From the NCBI GenBank assembly GCA_024138025.1, contig JAMXBD010000204.1:310001-374000 (forward strand): a stretch of DNA of 64,000 nt, written 5' to 3'. The DNA is from Combretum micranthum (lineage: Eukaryota; Streptophyta; Magnoliopsida; Myrtales; Combretaceae). Numbering within the stretch: position 1 is the stretch's first letter; every line of letters starts with the position of its first letter. Made by a program: the position numbers and the translations under genes. Shown here in pieces: positions 1-10,848 of this stretch. Under the pieces are notes generated by a model, which saw only the letters and a program-made list of their open reading frames with translations, was not told where the DNA came from and ran no database searches.

Positions 1-1208
1 GGTTCTAATTATCCTTATTGGAAAATGCGTATGGAGACTTACATCAAGGCTAATGATTTTGACTCATGGCAGGTGATTACAGTTGGAGACTATCAAGTGA
101 ACGTGACTGCTGAAGCACAATTAACTCAAGATCAAAGAGAGCAATAGAGAAGAACAACAAGGCTAAGAACCTTCTTCTAACTACTATCTCACCATCTGAA
201 TTCTATTTAATTTCATCTTGCATTACTGCTAAGCAAGTATGGGATACACTTAGTGAGACCTATGAAGGAACGAGAACAATTAAAGATACTAAAATCAATG
301 CTCTCTTGCAAAGATATGAATTGTTCAAATTCAAACCTGAAGAGAAAATTAAAGATGCTTTTGATAGATTTGTTTCTATAACTAACGAGCTAGCTTCTCT
401 TGGAAAGAAGATAGAGGAAGCTGATCTTGTCAGGAAAATACTAAGGATCTTACCTATAGCTTGGGATGCAAAGAAAACGGCCATTGAAGAAGCAAATGAT
501 CTCAGCGCTTTAACCTTAAGTCAACTCAAGGAGAAACTGATGGCGTATCAATCTCACATAGATGCTACTGAAGAAGCAGAAGGAAGCAAGAAAGCCATTG
601 CTTTTAAAGCAAAGGAAGTTCATGCGGATCATCATTCAGAGACCAGTAGCAATGATAGTGATGACATCAACTTGTTGGCTAAAAGAATTGGCAAAATTCT
701 GAGAAGAAAGCAAGGTAAGAAATTTACTAAAAAATTCGAAACTAAGAGATATGATGCAGGTAAATTCTTCAAGGACAAAGACAAGAAAAAGGAGATGAAA
801 GAAGAGAAGAAACAAGAAATTATTTGTTATGAATGCAAGAAGCCTGGTCACATTAAATACGAGTGTCCATCACTGATTAAGAAAATTGAGAAGTTCAAAA
901 AGAGAAACAAAGCCTTGATGGCGACGTGGAGTGACCTTGACGAATCAGAGACAGATTCAGAGGATAACTCAGAGGATGAAAAGGATGATTCAAACATATG
1001 CTTAATGGCACAATCTGAGGTAAATTCAGAACTTGATTATGTTTCTGATGAGGATGTAATGATTGAAATGCAAAACTTATTGAAATCATTGAAAAAGGCA
1101 CATGTTAAAATAAATAAACTTGATTCTGAAGTTAAATCTCTCAAAAATGAAAAGGAAGTTGTTATTCAAACAAATAGGTATCTTATGGATAAAACAACAA
1201 TTGAATGA
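1..1208 (+). pseudogene. gag: gag of Sirevirus-type element, 5'-incomplete, one stop and frameshift
   Basis: Gag forms the particle that packages element RNA in the cytoplasm. The first 48 codons read in frame 1 (contains NYPYWKMRMETYI, typical of copia gag/UBN2 N-termini) and end at TAG 145-147. The frame is then shifted, and a long open frame runs from before 306 to 1208. A CCHC zinc knuckle lies at 825-866 (CYECKKPGHIKYEC, spacing CX2CX4HX4C). Lys/Glu-rich stretches precede it and acidic Ser/Asp/Glu stretches follow it. The C-terminus is cut by the deletion that removed most of pol. The stop and frameshift make it a pseudogene. Family call is secure; the true start is outside the window. 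Confidence 0.9.
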
Positions 1209-1470
1209 TTATGGAATTAATTGCAAAAATGTACCAATAAAATGTGATAATACTAGTGCAATTAATTTAACCAAAAATCCAGTTCAACATTCAAGAACAA
1301 AACATATTGAAATAAGACATCATTTCATAAGGGATCATGTAAATATTGGCAATATTAGTATTAATTTTGTCCCTACAGAAAGACAATTAGCTGACATTTT
1401 TACAAAACCCCTTGAAAAATCTCGATTTGAATTTATTCGTAATGAAATAGGAATATGTAATCCTTTGTAA
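1190..1470 (+). pseudogene. pol: C-terminal pol remnant (RNase H end) of the Sirevirus-type element
   Basis: Frame 1 from about 1190 to the stop at 1468-1470 gives the last ~90 residues of a copia polyprotein. Visible hallmarks are KCDNTSAINLTKNP, RTKHIEIRHHFIRDHV and QLADIFTKPLEKSRFEFIR, which belong to the RNase H C-terminal region. Gag joins directly to this piece in a different frame, so protease, integrase and reverse transcriptase have been lost. The join sits around 1185-1206, where the sequence can be read both as gag and as the LWIKQQL of pol, which suggests a short shared motif at the deletion point. The remnant is non-functional. Confidence 0.9.
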
Positions 1471-1796
1471 TTTCTGATATTTATTTTGCATTAATTGCTC
1501 GATCAGAAATTTCATTAGATTCATTTTCTTATACTCAAGTAGTCTCAATTTACAGATTCTTTATGTTGGAAACATAAATTTGTAGTTAAGAGGATTACAC
1601 GATTAAAGAGGATGAATAAAAGATATTTTGTTTTCTGTTGGAAATCTAAACAGAATTAATAACTGATCTTGTGCATCGTGCAATTTTTAACCATCGATTT
1701 TTCTCTCTCCTTCCATTTCAAAATTTATCTTTTCTCTCTCAATCTGCAAAATCCTCTCGTGTGTTGTTCAAACCCTCACGTTTTTCCTTCAACATA

Positions 1797-3798
1797 TGGC
1801 TCCAAGAAAATCTTCCGAATTCAATCCAAGGGTTTCAAATCTAAACCATCTAAAACCCCCGTTGAAATCTCTGTGGATTCTGACTCTCAACACAGTTCGA
1901 AATCATCTAAGGGTGTTCATGTTGAAACAACACCAAAGGCAACCGCGATAAGTCTAAAGCATCTCAAGATCCTTCTTTGGCAAAGGATACTGAAAAAGAA
2001 GTGACTGAGGAAAAGAGTTCATCTGAGGAACTCGCTTCTGAATCCACTAAGGAAAAGGAAGTTGATAACGAAAGTGGTTCAGAATCGGATGCTGAATCAG
2101 AAGCTGATTCAGACGCAAAATCAGAGAGTGCGAAAGCAAGCTCTGAATCTACCTCACCCTCTCCGTCTTTTCAGAAAAAGAAAGCTGACCTAAGAAGGTA
2201 TCAAAAAGGGGAAATAAACAGAAGGAGGAAACCCTAAAACATGTCAGGTTGGTTAAATCCAAAATCCACCCTTGTTCTTTTATCGATTTCCAATTCTTTG
2301 AAAAGAAAGGTTTTTATGCTAGTTTTTGGCTAGACAGAATAGGAGCTAAAGGGTTGTGTGATTTACGCATTGATATAATTGGAGAATTAGTTGAAGAATT
2401 TTACAAGAATCTGAAATTTGAAAATGAGACTTTGTTGATCTCGAAAGTTGGAGGAAAAAGGATCGTGGTCAATAGAAAGATGCTGATTGATTGTTTAGGT
2501 CTGTTAGATCATGGGGATGATCACGAGCTGATAACCTTAGGTAGAAATGAATCTATGCAACTCTTGAATGATGGCATTGGAAAGTTTCATGCCAAAGATA
2601 TTTTCATTTCTGAATTCGAGTTGTTGATAAGGTTGCTGCACAAATTGTTATCGAGTGCATATTACCAAAGAAAGGAAGTCCTACTTCCATTTCTAAAGAG
2701 GAGGCAATCATTGTTCTGGGGATGAAGTTGCAAAAACAACTAGACTTGCCTAGGATTATCTTACGGCACATGTGGAGAAATAAAAAGCACATGATTTATG
2801 GAAACATAATCATGAAAATTTTGCAAAAACATCATGTGAAGATGCCTAAGCATGTTCGTAGTCCTCAAATAATGAAGAAGATTGGTGATAAAGTGATTAA
2901 GCACATGAGTATTTCGATAAAGGAGAAATTTTGGTACAGCATTGATGGAGCTTTCTATGTTCATCCGAAGAATCGCAAGAGAGAATTGACTCTCAAAAGA
3001 ATCTTGGACGAAATAGAAAAAGAGGATCCACATGGTGTTGAAAAATCAAAGAAGAGGAAATCTGATAAGGATGCCAAAGGAAAAGGGAAGGCTCCTGTTG
3101 CAGCAAAGAAGAGAAAAAGGGATTATGAGTTGGGGACTGGGAAGAAGTTTGAGATCAAAGAAGGGCAGACTGTTGAATCAGATTCTGATTCAGAGACTGA
3201 ATCAGAGGGTATTCCCTTGAAGCCACCAGGAGAGACGTCCCAACCTATCTCTCTCCAACAGATTGACAATCTCATTTCTTCTCGTGGAAGCATTCTTGAA
3301 GAAATTTGATTTGTCCTCTGTTCAAAAATCTCCTTTGTCCTCCCCGATCCTCAAGTGGAAACCAATCCATCTGAGCCAATTTCTGATCCTGTCTTTCCTA
3401 CAACAACACCTGGTTCATCATCTCCACCTGCGGCTGACATTCCTAAAGATCCAACATCTCCATCAGCTGCTGGAATCCCTCATGTTGCTGATCCTGACTC
3501 CATTCCACCTACAGAGGATGTAGAGCAACCAGCAGAACATGTTCCAGAACCAACTCCACCAGTTGCTGATCCAATGGAACAAGTTCCTGCTACTGCTGAG
3601 GAAACCCCTGTTGCAGCTAAAGACATTCCTGTTGACCCTACTCCTGAACAACAAGCTGCGGTTTCTCTCCTATCCATCCCTCAACAATCCCCTGCTGAAC
3701 AACAAACTGATTTTTCACTATCTCCAACTCCAACTCCTGCTAAATTCTCTGGCAGGAAGAAATCTCTGGCAAGGAAGAAGACATCTAGAAAGAAATAG
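1797..3798 (+). pseudogene. env-like ORF of Sirevirus-type element, frameshifted
   Basis: After pol and a ~300-bp spacer, a second coding unit starts at ATG 1797 and can be followed to the stop at 3798 by changing frame several times (segments about 1797-1990, 1977-2237, 2249-2725, 2722-3309, 3355-3798). The N-terminal part is Ser/Glu/Asp-rich. The middle (2249-3010) resembles the domain often annotated as putative plant transposon protein. It is followed by a Lys-rich stretch (about 3040-3120), and the C-terminal 150 residues are Pro/Ala/Thr-rich and end in a basic tail. An extra ORF between pol and the PPT is known from Sireviruses and is called env-like; its function is unproven. At least four frame changes make this copy non-functional. 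Similarity of the middle domain is from memory of the family. Confidence 0.72.
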
Positions 3799-3956
3799 AG
3801 TCTTTATTTTTTTAGACAATTTCTCTTAGCGAATTTTCTATATTTTGTTTTCGGTTTGTAATGAAATATTTTCTCTTTGGATATTTTTGTGATATTTTTG
3901 TTATGCTGAAATCTCTATATTTCCTTGACTTGAATGAATTTTATATGCATAATTTC

Positions 3957-4191
3957 AGGGGGAGTTATTTTTTTCTGATAACAAAAAGGGGGAGAAGATA
4001 TATGATGAAAAACAAATCTTAAGATATCAATATAGTTTGTGCAATATGCTTATGATATGAGATTTGATTATATTTGTGAGTTAGTGATTGATCCGTATGT
4101 ATGAGTTTTGGTTAAATCTGATATGTTTTTGATATATGATATTATATTTGTTTTTAATCATAAGGTTTTGTTATCTTCAAAAAGGGGAGAA
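3957..4191 (+). other. Multiple polypurine tracts before the 3' LTR
   Basis: Purine runs with a GGGGAG core occur at 3957-3964, 3983-3996 and 4179-4191; the last directly abuts the LTR start. PPTs prime plus-strand DNA synthesis in retrotransposons. Repeated PPTs upstream of the 3' LTR are a recognised Sirevirus trait. Only the last one is in the position expected for the functional primer. Confidence 0.75.
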
Positions 4192-4270
4192 TGTTGGAAT
4201 CTCTCATAATATTTTGATGATAACAAAAAGGAGTAAAAGTCTTTTTAACAAATAAATAAAGTATAGCAAT

Positions 4271-4300
4271 CAAAACCAAAACCAAAACCAAAACCAAAAT
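4271..4300 (+). repeat. CAAAAC 6-bp tandem repeat in the LTR
   Basis: Four perfect CAAAAC units plus a fifth ending in T. It lies 80 bp into the LTR. No function is implied. Confidence 0.85.
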
Positions 4301-5382
4301 ATTTCATGATTGAACTAATCATCAGATTTTTTAGAAATTGTTTCAGAAGGTAGTTCAGAGTCATCATTTTCAGATTCATTTTCAGAAGGAAGATCAGAAA
4401 CTAAATCTGTTCCAGAACAGAAGATGCACAGAATGTTGCGAATTTATTTATACCTTATCATCTGAAGGCCTGACTCCACGAAATGAATATATTTGGGTAG
4501 TATATTCATTTTGTTCCACTAAAGTTGGATAAAATATCCAAGGGGATTTATTTCATCAATTTTATTATAAGTTACGTCTATTTAATTTTCTTGAGGAAGA
4601 AGATCGTCAGATTTTTATGTTTCACGTGGTCAGCAAATTCCTAAAGATAAGGGATATATTTTACCAAGTTCATGTTGGTTCAAATTTTCGAAACGAAGAT
4701 CTTTTAAAGCTTATCTTCAAGGATAAAGGATATCACTATTTTTATGGGATAGTTTGTTGAAGTATTTATCCAAATTGTTATGGATAAACATATCAAGATA
4801 TATGAGACATTATCAGATGACAGCATCAACGAAATTTATAAAGCTAAGAAGATTATTCGGGATTGATCATACACGTAACAGACACTTCAAAGGAGGGAAT
4901 TTGCCAAGTCAAATATTTTCAATTTGAGAAGAATTCGAATTGTTTTGAACGACTTCTTTGCTAGCCGTTGAGATAAAACAATATATAGAGGAAGCACAAC
5001 AACAAGGAAGATATGATGAGAAGAACGAATCTTGCTCTAACTCTCTGTTGAAAGAAAAAGTCTTCGAGTGCATTTCTCTCAAAAGTCCTTGCGTTACAAA
5101 GTGTTCACAATATTTTTGTTCGAAAGATAGGATATTTATTGTATTTCCTTGATTGAGTATCATTCAATTTTTTTGAGTGAGGTTGAGTGTTGCAAGTTAT
5201 CTGTTAGACCAATTGTGAGTTATAGGATAACCGTGAGAATTGGGACAGAGTGTATTGTAGCCAAGAGGATTGGCAAGACAAGCTTGTAACTTTTGATTTT
5301 GGATATAGTGGAACAAACCGGTGTGGAATACCGGGTCCCCAACGTGGAGTTGGAAGAGAGGACTGACGCTCGAGGCGGAACC

Positions 5383-5391
5383 TCTATAAAT
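5383..5391 (+). promoter_or_regulatory. TATA box of the LTR promoter
   Basis: TCTATAAAT lies downstream of a GC-rich patch and upstream of a pyrimidine-rich stretch inside the LTR. This is the expected place for the Pol II core promoter of the element, with transcription starting about 30 bp further on. Called by motif and position only. Confidence 0.6.
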
Positions 5392-5718
5392 CGATTTGCA
5401 TTTTTCTCTACCCTACTCTTTTTATTTTCGTGCAATTTATATTGAAGTATTTGATAAACTGTCACGTTTCAGAACCTGTTTCAGAGAGTACTTCAGAGAG
5501 TTGTCTGTATTCCGCATAAAATTAAATTTGATCTGTTTTGAATTAAAATAGATATACAAGTGTGATTATCAGCTGTGATTAGTTTCTAAACAGCAAGTTT
5601 AATTAATTCTAAGTTTAATAAAGTAATCAAAAGGAAGTGAATTGAAAATTTCGAAAAGAATTTATTTTTGTGAAAAAGCAATTCACCCCCCCTCTTGCTT
5701 ACATTATTGGGACCAACA

Positions 5719-6060
5719 AAAAGGAGTCTCGTGAAAAACTACATGCTTTTTGTTAGCAACCATGATGTTTGGTTTAATTTATTCTATTAACTATATATAC
5801 ACACATATATGGGTTAATCTCAATTTCACTACCTGAAATTTATATATGAATTTAATTTGATATATAAACTTTAAAGTGGGGCGATTTAATACTTAAATCT
5901 TTTGTGTTATTTTTGTTATCTTTTTAACATAATTCATTCTATTGCTGATGTAAAATAAGCAGCTTATATTGAATTTTTTCTCTTATCATAACAACGTATA
6001 ATGGTAATAGATTACTTTTTCGATATTAGAGCAAAGGCAAATAGTGCTAATGAAGTACAA
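5719..6060. repeat. Outer left arm of large inverted repeat (copy 1)
   Basis: This arm matches the reverse complement of about 10540-10848. Shared landmarks read in the same order on opposite strands: ACTACATGCTTTTTG, TTGGTTTAATTTATTC, ATATATGGGTTAAT and ATATAAACTTTA. The match is imperfect, with small indels, so the inversion is old. Confidence 0.75.
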
Positions 6061-7285
6061 AAAATAGTCACAAAATTTAATTAAATAAAATCGATCGCTT
6101 CAAATTTTAAAATTCAGCTAACAAATTGATATTTCCTTATTTATATTTCTGCTAACATAATATAGAATGTGCAAAAAAGTCAATGAAACTAAAAAATCGA
6201 ACCAAAACCTAAAACCAATTTGAAAAAAAAAATTAACCTTAATCGTCCATCGATTTAGGATTAGACTTTCTAATTTTTTTCAGTTTTCAGTTTTAGTTTA
6301 CACCACAAAAAAACAATGGTCAACCAGCCCGCTATTATATTATTTATAATATAATATACATATAATTAATTTTTAAATTTAATATTTGTGTATAATATAA
6401 ATGGTGTATATATATGTATATATTATGAGAATATGCAAAGTAGTTCATCTAATGATTAAACAAATTATATTTATATATGAATAAGGGATCTAAAAATAAA
6501 TAAATAAGGAAACATGATTTTCTCTATATGTTGCAATCACTTGGACATTACTCTTGTATTGAGAGGATAATAATAGTTTTGCTGTGAGAGTGGATGGGTG
6601 CACAAAATTGGGTCATTGATAAAACTTTGTCTTGTTTAGCTCCATGTTAGAAAAAATCAATAAGACACTTGAGTTTGATTTTGAATAGAACATAAAACTT
6701 GAAAAAAAAAAAGTTAATATGTATACATATACATATACATATACATATATAGAGAGAGAGAGTAAACCATTGATAAGGTGAGATATTGAAACTTCAGCAT
6801 TTAATTTTTAAAACTTAAATCTTTTAGAAAAGTATATTTTTTTTAAGTTTTGCATATTGGAGTTGCATAAGCAGTTGTGCAAGAACTAATAGCTCGTTTG
6901 GTGTAAGATATTGCATATATTGAACTATGAAAGCATAATTTATTCCGTTAATTCAGAATTAGTTAAATTTTATATGATTTTGCTCATTTTTTTATGCTTA
7001 CAAGTTGTGTACATAGGTTTCTTATTAGTCATGCCCTGTCTATCCTTAAGTTTTGCTATTTCGATTGTTTGAAGTAAAATACGAAGTATTATATAAAAAT
7101 TTATGTTATTGTCCTCATGTTAAATGGTGAAAAACTAAAAATCGAAAAAAATAACTGAAAAAAAGACTAACCGTCAAACGGTTAATTATTCATAATTGTT
7201 TGATTTCATATCAAGAAATTAAAAAAATTGATTAGTATGATTCAGTTTAAAGAATAGGGTCATCTCCTGTCGCTTTTTCTGCTGC

Positions 7286-7460
7286 GATTGACCATACTGT
7301 ACATGCAGCAATACTCTTTGTTCAATCCTCGTTCATAGTGAGTGAGATGCATTCATATATAATAACCGTAATAGAAATATGTGATATAATAATATCATAA
7401 GACATAACAATTATTATGTAACCATGGATACATGGGAAATGCTATACTGGTTTGGAATAG
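7286..7460. repeat. Inner left arm of inverted repeat (copy 1)
   Basis: It matches the reverse complement of 10188-10362. Both begin GATTGACCATA and share GCAATACTCTTT, AATCCTCGTT and GAGTGAGATG in the same order. No convincing target-site duplication flanks the pair. Confidence 0.8.
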
Positions 7461-7515
7461 AACCGTTGTTCTGATTTAAGAAAATGGGGAACCGGATGGG
7501 AACCGAAAACAATGT

Positions 7516-7629
7516 TTCCAATCTAATTCTGAAACCTTGGAACCAATTAAATTTTTCATCATGTACTTTTTTCCAATCTAATTCTGAAACCTTGGAACCA
7601 ATTAAATTTTTTTCATCATGTACTTTTTT
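7516..7629 (+). repeat. 55-bp direct tandem duplication, copy 1 only
   Basis: A unit beginning TTCCAATCTAATTCTGAAAC is present twice (7516-7570 and 7571-7629). Copy 2 of the large duplication has it once (about 29407-29462), so this duplication arose after the two blocks separated. Confidence 0.85.
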
Positions 7630-7654
7630 TCCACAATGAAATTAGAAAGAGGGA

Positions 7655-7895
7655 TAATACCACAAATGATATCTAAATTTTAGTAAAATACTTAATTATG
7701 TGCTTAAATTTTGAAATTGATCAATTTAATACCTAAAAAACATGAAAATAAATCATTTAGTATTCAAAGAAGTTAACGGATTTACTATTGATGTGAAAAA
7801 TTCTTTTAAATACCAATTAATCGATTTTAAAGTTTATGTACTAATTGATCAATTTTAAAATTTAAATATTTGATTATATATTTTATTAAATTTGG
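7655..7895. repeat. Self-complementary MITE-like unit
   Basis: The two ends are imperfect reverse complements: CTAAATTTTAGTAAAATAC near the left, and a reverse-strand equivalent near 7875-7895, with AAATTGATCAATTT-type motifs in both arms. Size and hairpin form fit a MITE. The same unit is at about 29505-29735 in copy 2. No target-site duplication was resolved. Confidence 0.5.
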
Positions 7896-8249
7896 ATAGG
7901 ATTCGTTGATATTCACCTTAGAAAAATTGTGTAGATTATATTTATAATTTCTTACACTCACAGGATATTTGAATTGTCCGATTTTTATCTGTATTATATC
8001 TGTAGCATAGTAGTATTTATAATTTATTTATATTTTATCTATATCGATTTTGGATTGTTTTAATTTGATAAATATAAATAAAAATATCGATTTCTCATTA
8101 ATATCAGTTTTTTAATAAAAAATATTAATTTAAAATGGTAAATAAACTAATACCAAATAATAAAAAATAATGAATCTCTGCAAATTTACTTTTTCAGAAT
8201 TGAAGAGACAACTCTCTGTGTCTCTGTCTCTGTCTCTCCCCCACCGAGC

Positions 8250-8455
8250 CTCCTTTCTTTTTCATTCAAGTGTAAGACTCCCATGTGAAAATGTTCCCCA
8301 CCCACCCATCTCTTCCCGCGTTTCTCTCCCCTTTCCCCTAGTGCCCAGACGCCCCCCCTTCATTTCATCTCGTCCCATCCTCCCGCAAACCGCTCACCCC
8401 GCGTACAGGCCTCCCTTCATTTTTCATTTTCAAGTGTCAGACTCCATGTGAATAG
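8250..8455 (+). repeat. Degenerate minisatellite-like patch (copy 1)
   Basis: Units containing CAAGTGT(A/C)AGACTC and CATGTGAA occur at about 8262 and 8428, separated by C-rich sequence. Copy 2 has four such units (30097-30400), so unit number has changed since the block duplicated. A short open frame through the patch is a by-product of its composition. Confidence 0.6.
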
Positions 8456-8749
8456 GTTTATTTATTATTTAATTTCTCCTAAGCAATTATAGTTAAAAGC
8501 ACATAATGTCCCATATTCGGAAAAGTAAACCGCGCCTTGTTTATTTATTTATTCAAATTTCATTTGAGTTTCTTCCGCCAAGGGAAGTGAGCCCTCTCTT
8601 TATTCTTTATTCTTTATTCTTTTTTAAATTTTTGAATCGTGAACCGCCATGCGGTTTTCTGCTCGGTTCCGACATACCCATAACAATTTACCATACTTTA
8701 ATAGTTAGAGTGGTATAAATAAAAAAATATTGGTGTTTTTACGGATTTT

Positions 8750-9561
8750 ACGTATTTGATTTTCTCCTTGTGGAATGTAGCATTGACTAGTTGCTTGGCA
8801 AAAAAAAAAAAAAAACATTAACAGGAAAAAGCTACTCCCTTTTTTTATTTTTAAATTTTTATCGTCTTGATACGGTCTTATATCATGCCAGATATTTTAC
8901 TAGAAAAGGAAAAAAATAATAATATTTTAATAAAAAGTTACGAAATGCTCCTATGTTAACAATAATTCTAAGAGTAGGCATGCCAAGCTTTTTTTTTCTT
9001 AAAAGATAAGTTTAATTTATAATAAATTCATCATTTCATCTTTTAAAAATATGAACTTAATGTATTTATAGTAATTCATTTTTTAAAAAACGAATGCATT
9101 TATTAAATTACCTTTTAAAGAAATAGGTTCAAACTATTTTAATAAACTCTTCTCTAAATGCAATCTAAACTTGGGAGACCAGCTTAAGTGGCATACAATT
9201 GAAATTATTTATCATTTGATAGCATTTTTGTCTTTTTTTTTTTTTTCAAATAAATATATTTAACACGGCTTTATTCTATCCCGTACAATCTTGTAATATT
9301 TCACGCGTAATAGTTATACCTATGTTTTACACGAAGATTGGATGTCGCGTAGTGGTAGCAACTTAAAGACCCATGATTTTCGTGGAAAATTACTTTTTAT
9401 AGACGGAAGTTGCCATTGAATATTTATTCAGAGCTCAAAGCCACACTTCAGCTTCACAGACGTTTCATATTTCACTAACTCTGAAGGGGCAAAGAAAATT
9501 TTAATAAAAAAGAAACTCAATGTCCAAAGATAATAAGAAAATTATAAATTATATTTGTTAG
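8750..9561 (+). pseudogene. Fragment of a TNL promoter and first codons (copy 1)
   Basis: This stretch is a diverged direct copy of the TNL-1 promoter and translation start (10960-11350). Shared landmarks in order: GATTTTCTCC, an A-run followed by AAAAGCTA, a TACGGTC motif, GATTTTCGTGGAA, GCCATTGAA-like sequence, then ATG at 9520. The ATG opens a 13-codon frame, MSKDNKKIINYIC, ending at TAG 9559-9561, against MSRDNKLIITLAG in the real gene. Homology then stops. About 350 bp of unrelated sequence (around 8900-9270) interrupts the promoter homology. It is a relic without a TIR domain and is unlikely to make a product of use. Confidence 0.75.
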
Positions 9562-9661
9562 TATACAAGGACTATACGTCATGTTATAGTACCTTATGTG
9601 GAATAAGTTAATGTACAACATTGATTCGATTCAAGTGTGTTATCTACTACTTGGCCAAAAG

Positions 9662-9692
<31 letters not shown>

Positions 9693-10187
9693 AAGAATTA
9701 TGTTATCTATAATATTTTTTTTTATACACATATATATTTATTATATTATGTTATAAATAATATATAAATGTAAATATATGTATGTTTACTTCAATCATGC
9801 TAAAATTATATTTGTTAGCTGTAGCTTATAACCATATACGTCATGTTATAGTATTTATGTTATTTACATATCATATCATATTATATATGCAAGTACATAC
9901 ATTTTCTAATTATACTATATATCAACGTATTGTTTGTATGATATGTTTTTTATCTGTATCTATATCAAAACTATATGCATAAATATGTTTGATTTGCATT
10001 TATATTTTATTTATATTTGATCTTTTCATGAGAACTACCAAATTTTTTTTCCATATCTATTTTTTGATAAATAATTTGTTAAAAAAAGTTTGAAAAAGTG
10101 TCTATATTTGTCGAAAAAAGCTAATTAGTAATATTTTACACCGTGCATTTTATATATATATGAAATCAAATTAGCTGTATTATATCT

Positions 10188-10362
10188 CAATAGCGTTACA
10201 CTTATACCCGTGTATACATAAAGACTGTTATGTCATATCCTTCCTAATTTTATATTATAACCACATATCTCACATTAGAGTTATTATATTAATGCTTCAT
10301 CTCACTCATTAAACGAGGATTATATAAAAAGAGTATTGCTGTAACGTGCTCTATGGTCAATC
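10188..10362. repeat. Inner right arm of inverted repeat (copy 1)
   Basis: Reverse-complement partner of 7286-7460. The left pair of arms is separated by about 1.2 kb but the right pair by only about 0.2 kb, so one side has gained or lost sequence since the inversion. Confidence 0.8.
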
Positions 10363-10539
10363 TCAATATGTTAATCCGTGTCTGCAGTCAGAACAAAGAT
10401 AAAGAGGAAAATATCAAATTTGATATCGAATTTTGTATAAAAATCTAATATAATATTTGAACTTTGAAGAAATCATTTTTACAATTATTTAAAATTTTTA
10501 TGAATATTTTTACTATTTCATTAGTATCATTTGCTATGT

Positions 10540-10848
10540 CTTTTATGTGAAAAAAACAGTTTGAATAATGTTAGACATTGTAGTAAAAATTCAATAATAA
10601 ACTAATTCTTTTAAATCATTAAATAAAGTAAATATTATTAAAATGATAATAAAAATAACTACAAAAGATTTAAATGGGTATTAATTGACCACCTAAAGTT
10701 TATATACTAAATTTAAATTTAATGTATACTTTAGCTATTAAATTTAATATTAACCCATATATATATAAGTTAAATAAGAATAAATTAAACCAACGGTCAA
10801 GTAGTGCTAGCAAAAAGCATGTAGTGCTTTCACAACATACTTTATAAG
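10540..10848. repeat. Outer right arm of large inverted repeat (copy 1)
   Basis: Reverse-complement partner of 5719-6060. In copy 2 the matching arm even keeps the CTCGTGAAAG end (reverse strand of 32795-32805), which aligns with the left-arm start more closely than copy 1 does. Confidence 0.72.

Larger units (their letters stand above)
1..5718 (+). mobile_element. Sirevirus-type Ty1/copia retrotransposon, 3' part, pol largely deleted
   Basis: The window opens inside gag and runs through a short RNase H remnant, an env-like ORF, repeated polypurine tracts and a complete 3' LTR ending at 5718. The order gag, pol, env-like ORF, several PPTs, long LTR is the known layout of plant Sireviruses (Maximus/SIRE lineage of Ty1/copia). 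Protease, integrase and nearly all reverse transcriptase are missing, so the copy cannot move by itself. The 5' LTR and the start of gag lie outside the window. Direct observation: ORFs, PPTs and the LTR ends. Lineage assignment is inferred from layout and motifs. Confidence 0.88.
4192..5718 (+). repeat. 3' LTR of Sirevirus-type element (1527 bp)
   Basis: The LTR begins TGTTGG right after the last polypurine tract and ends CCAACA, a perfect 6-bp terminal inversion with TG..CA ends. It carries a GATAACAAAAAGG motif near its start and a GC-richer patch (about 5320-5385) just ahead of a TATA box, as is usual in Sirevirus LTRs. The 5' LTR is not in the window, so age by LTR divergence cannot be judged. 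The right edge is supported independently: homology with the second duplicated block starts at the very next bases. Confidence 0.88.

Noticed and set aside
2249..2725. Stand-alone host gene of 158 codons
   Set aside because: It is one frame segment of the env-like ORF of the Sirevirus-type element, between pol and the polypurine tracts.
3480..3677. Minus-strand Gly/Ser-rich frame
   Set aside because: Antisense of the Pro/Ala/Thr-rich tail of the env-like ORF; a composition effect.
8170..8451. 93-residue open frame upstream of TNL-1
   Set aside because: It lies over a CT-rich minisatellite-like patch, and the matching place in copy 2 reads in other frames with different lengths.
7277..10371. 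Target-site duplication proving a Mutator-type element around the TNL fragment
   Set aside because: The 8-10 bases outside GATTGACC on the two sides do not match, so a transposon origin is not shown.
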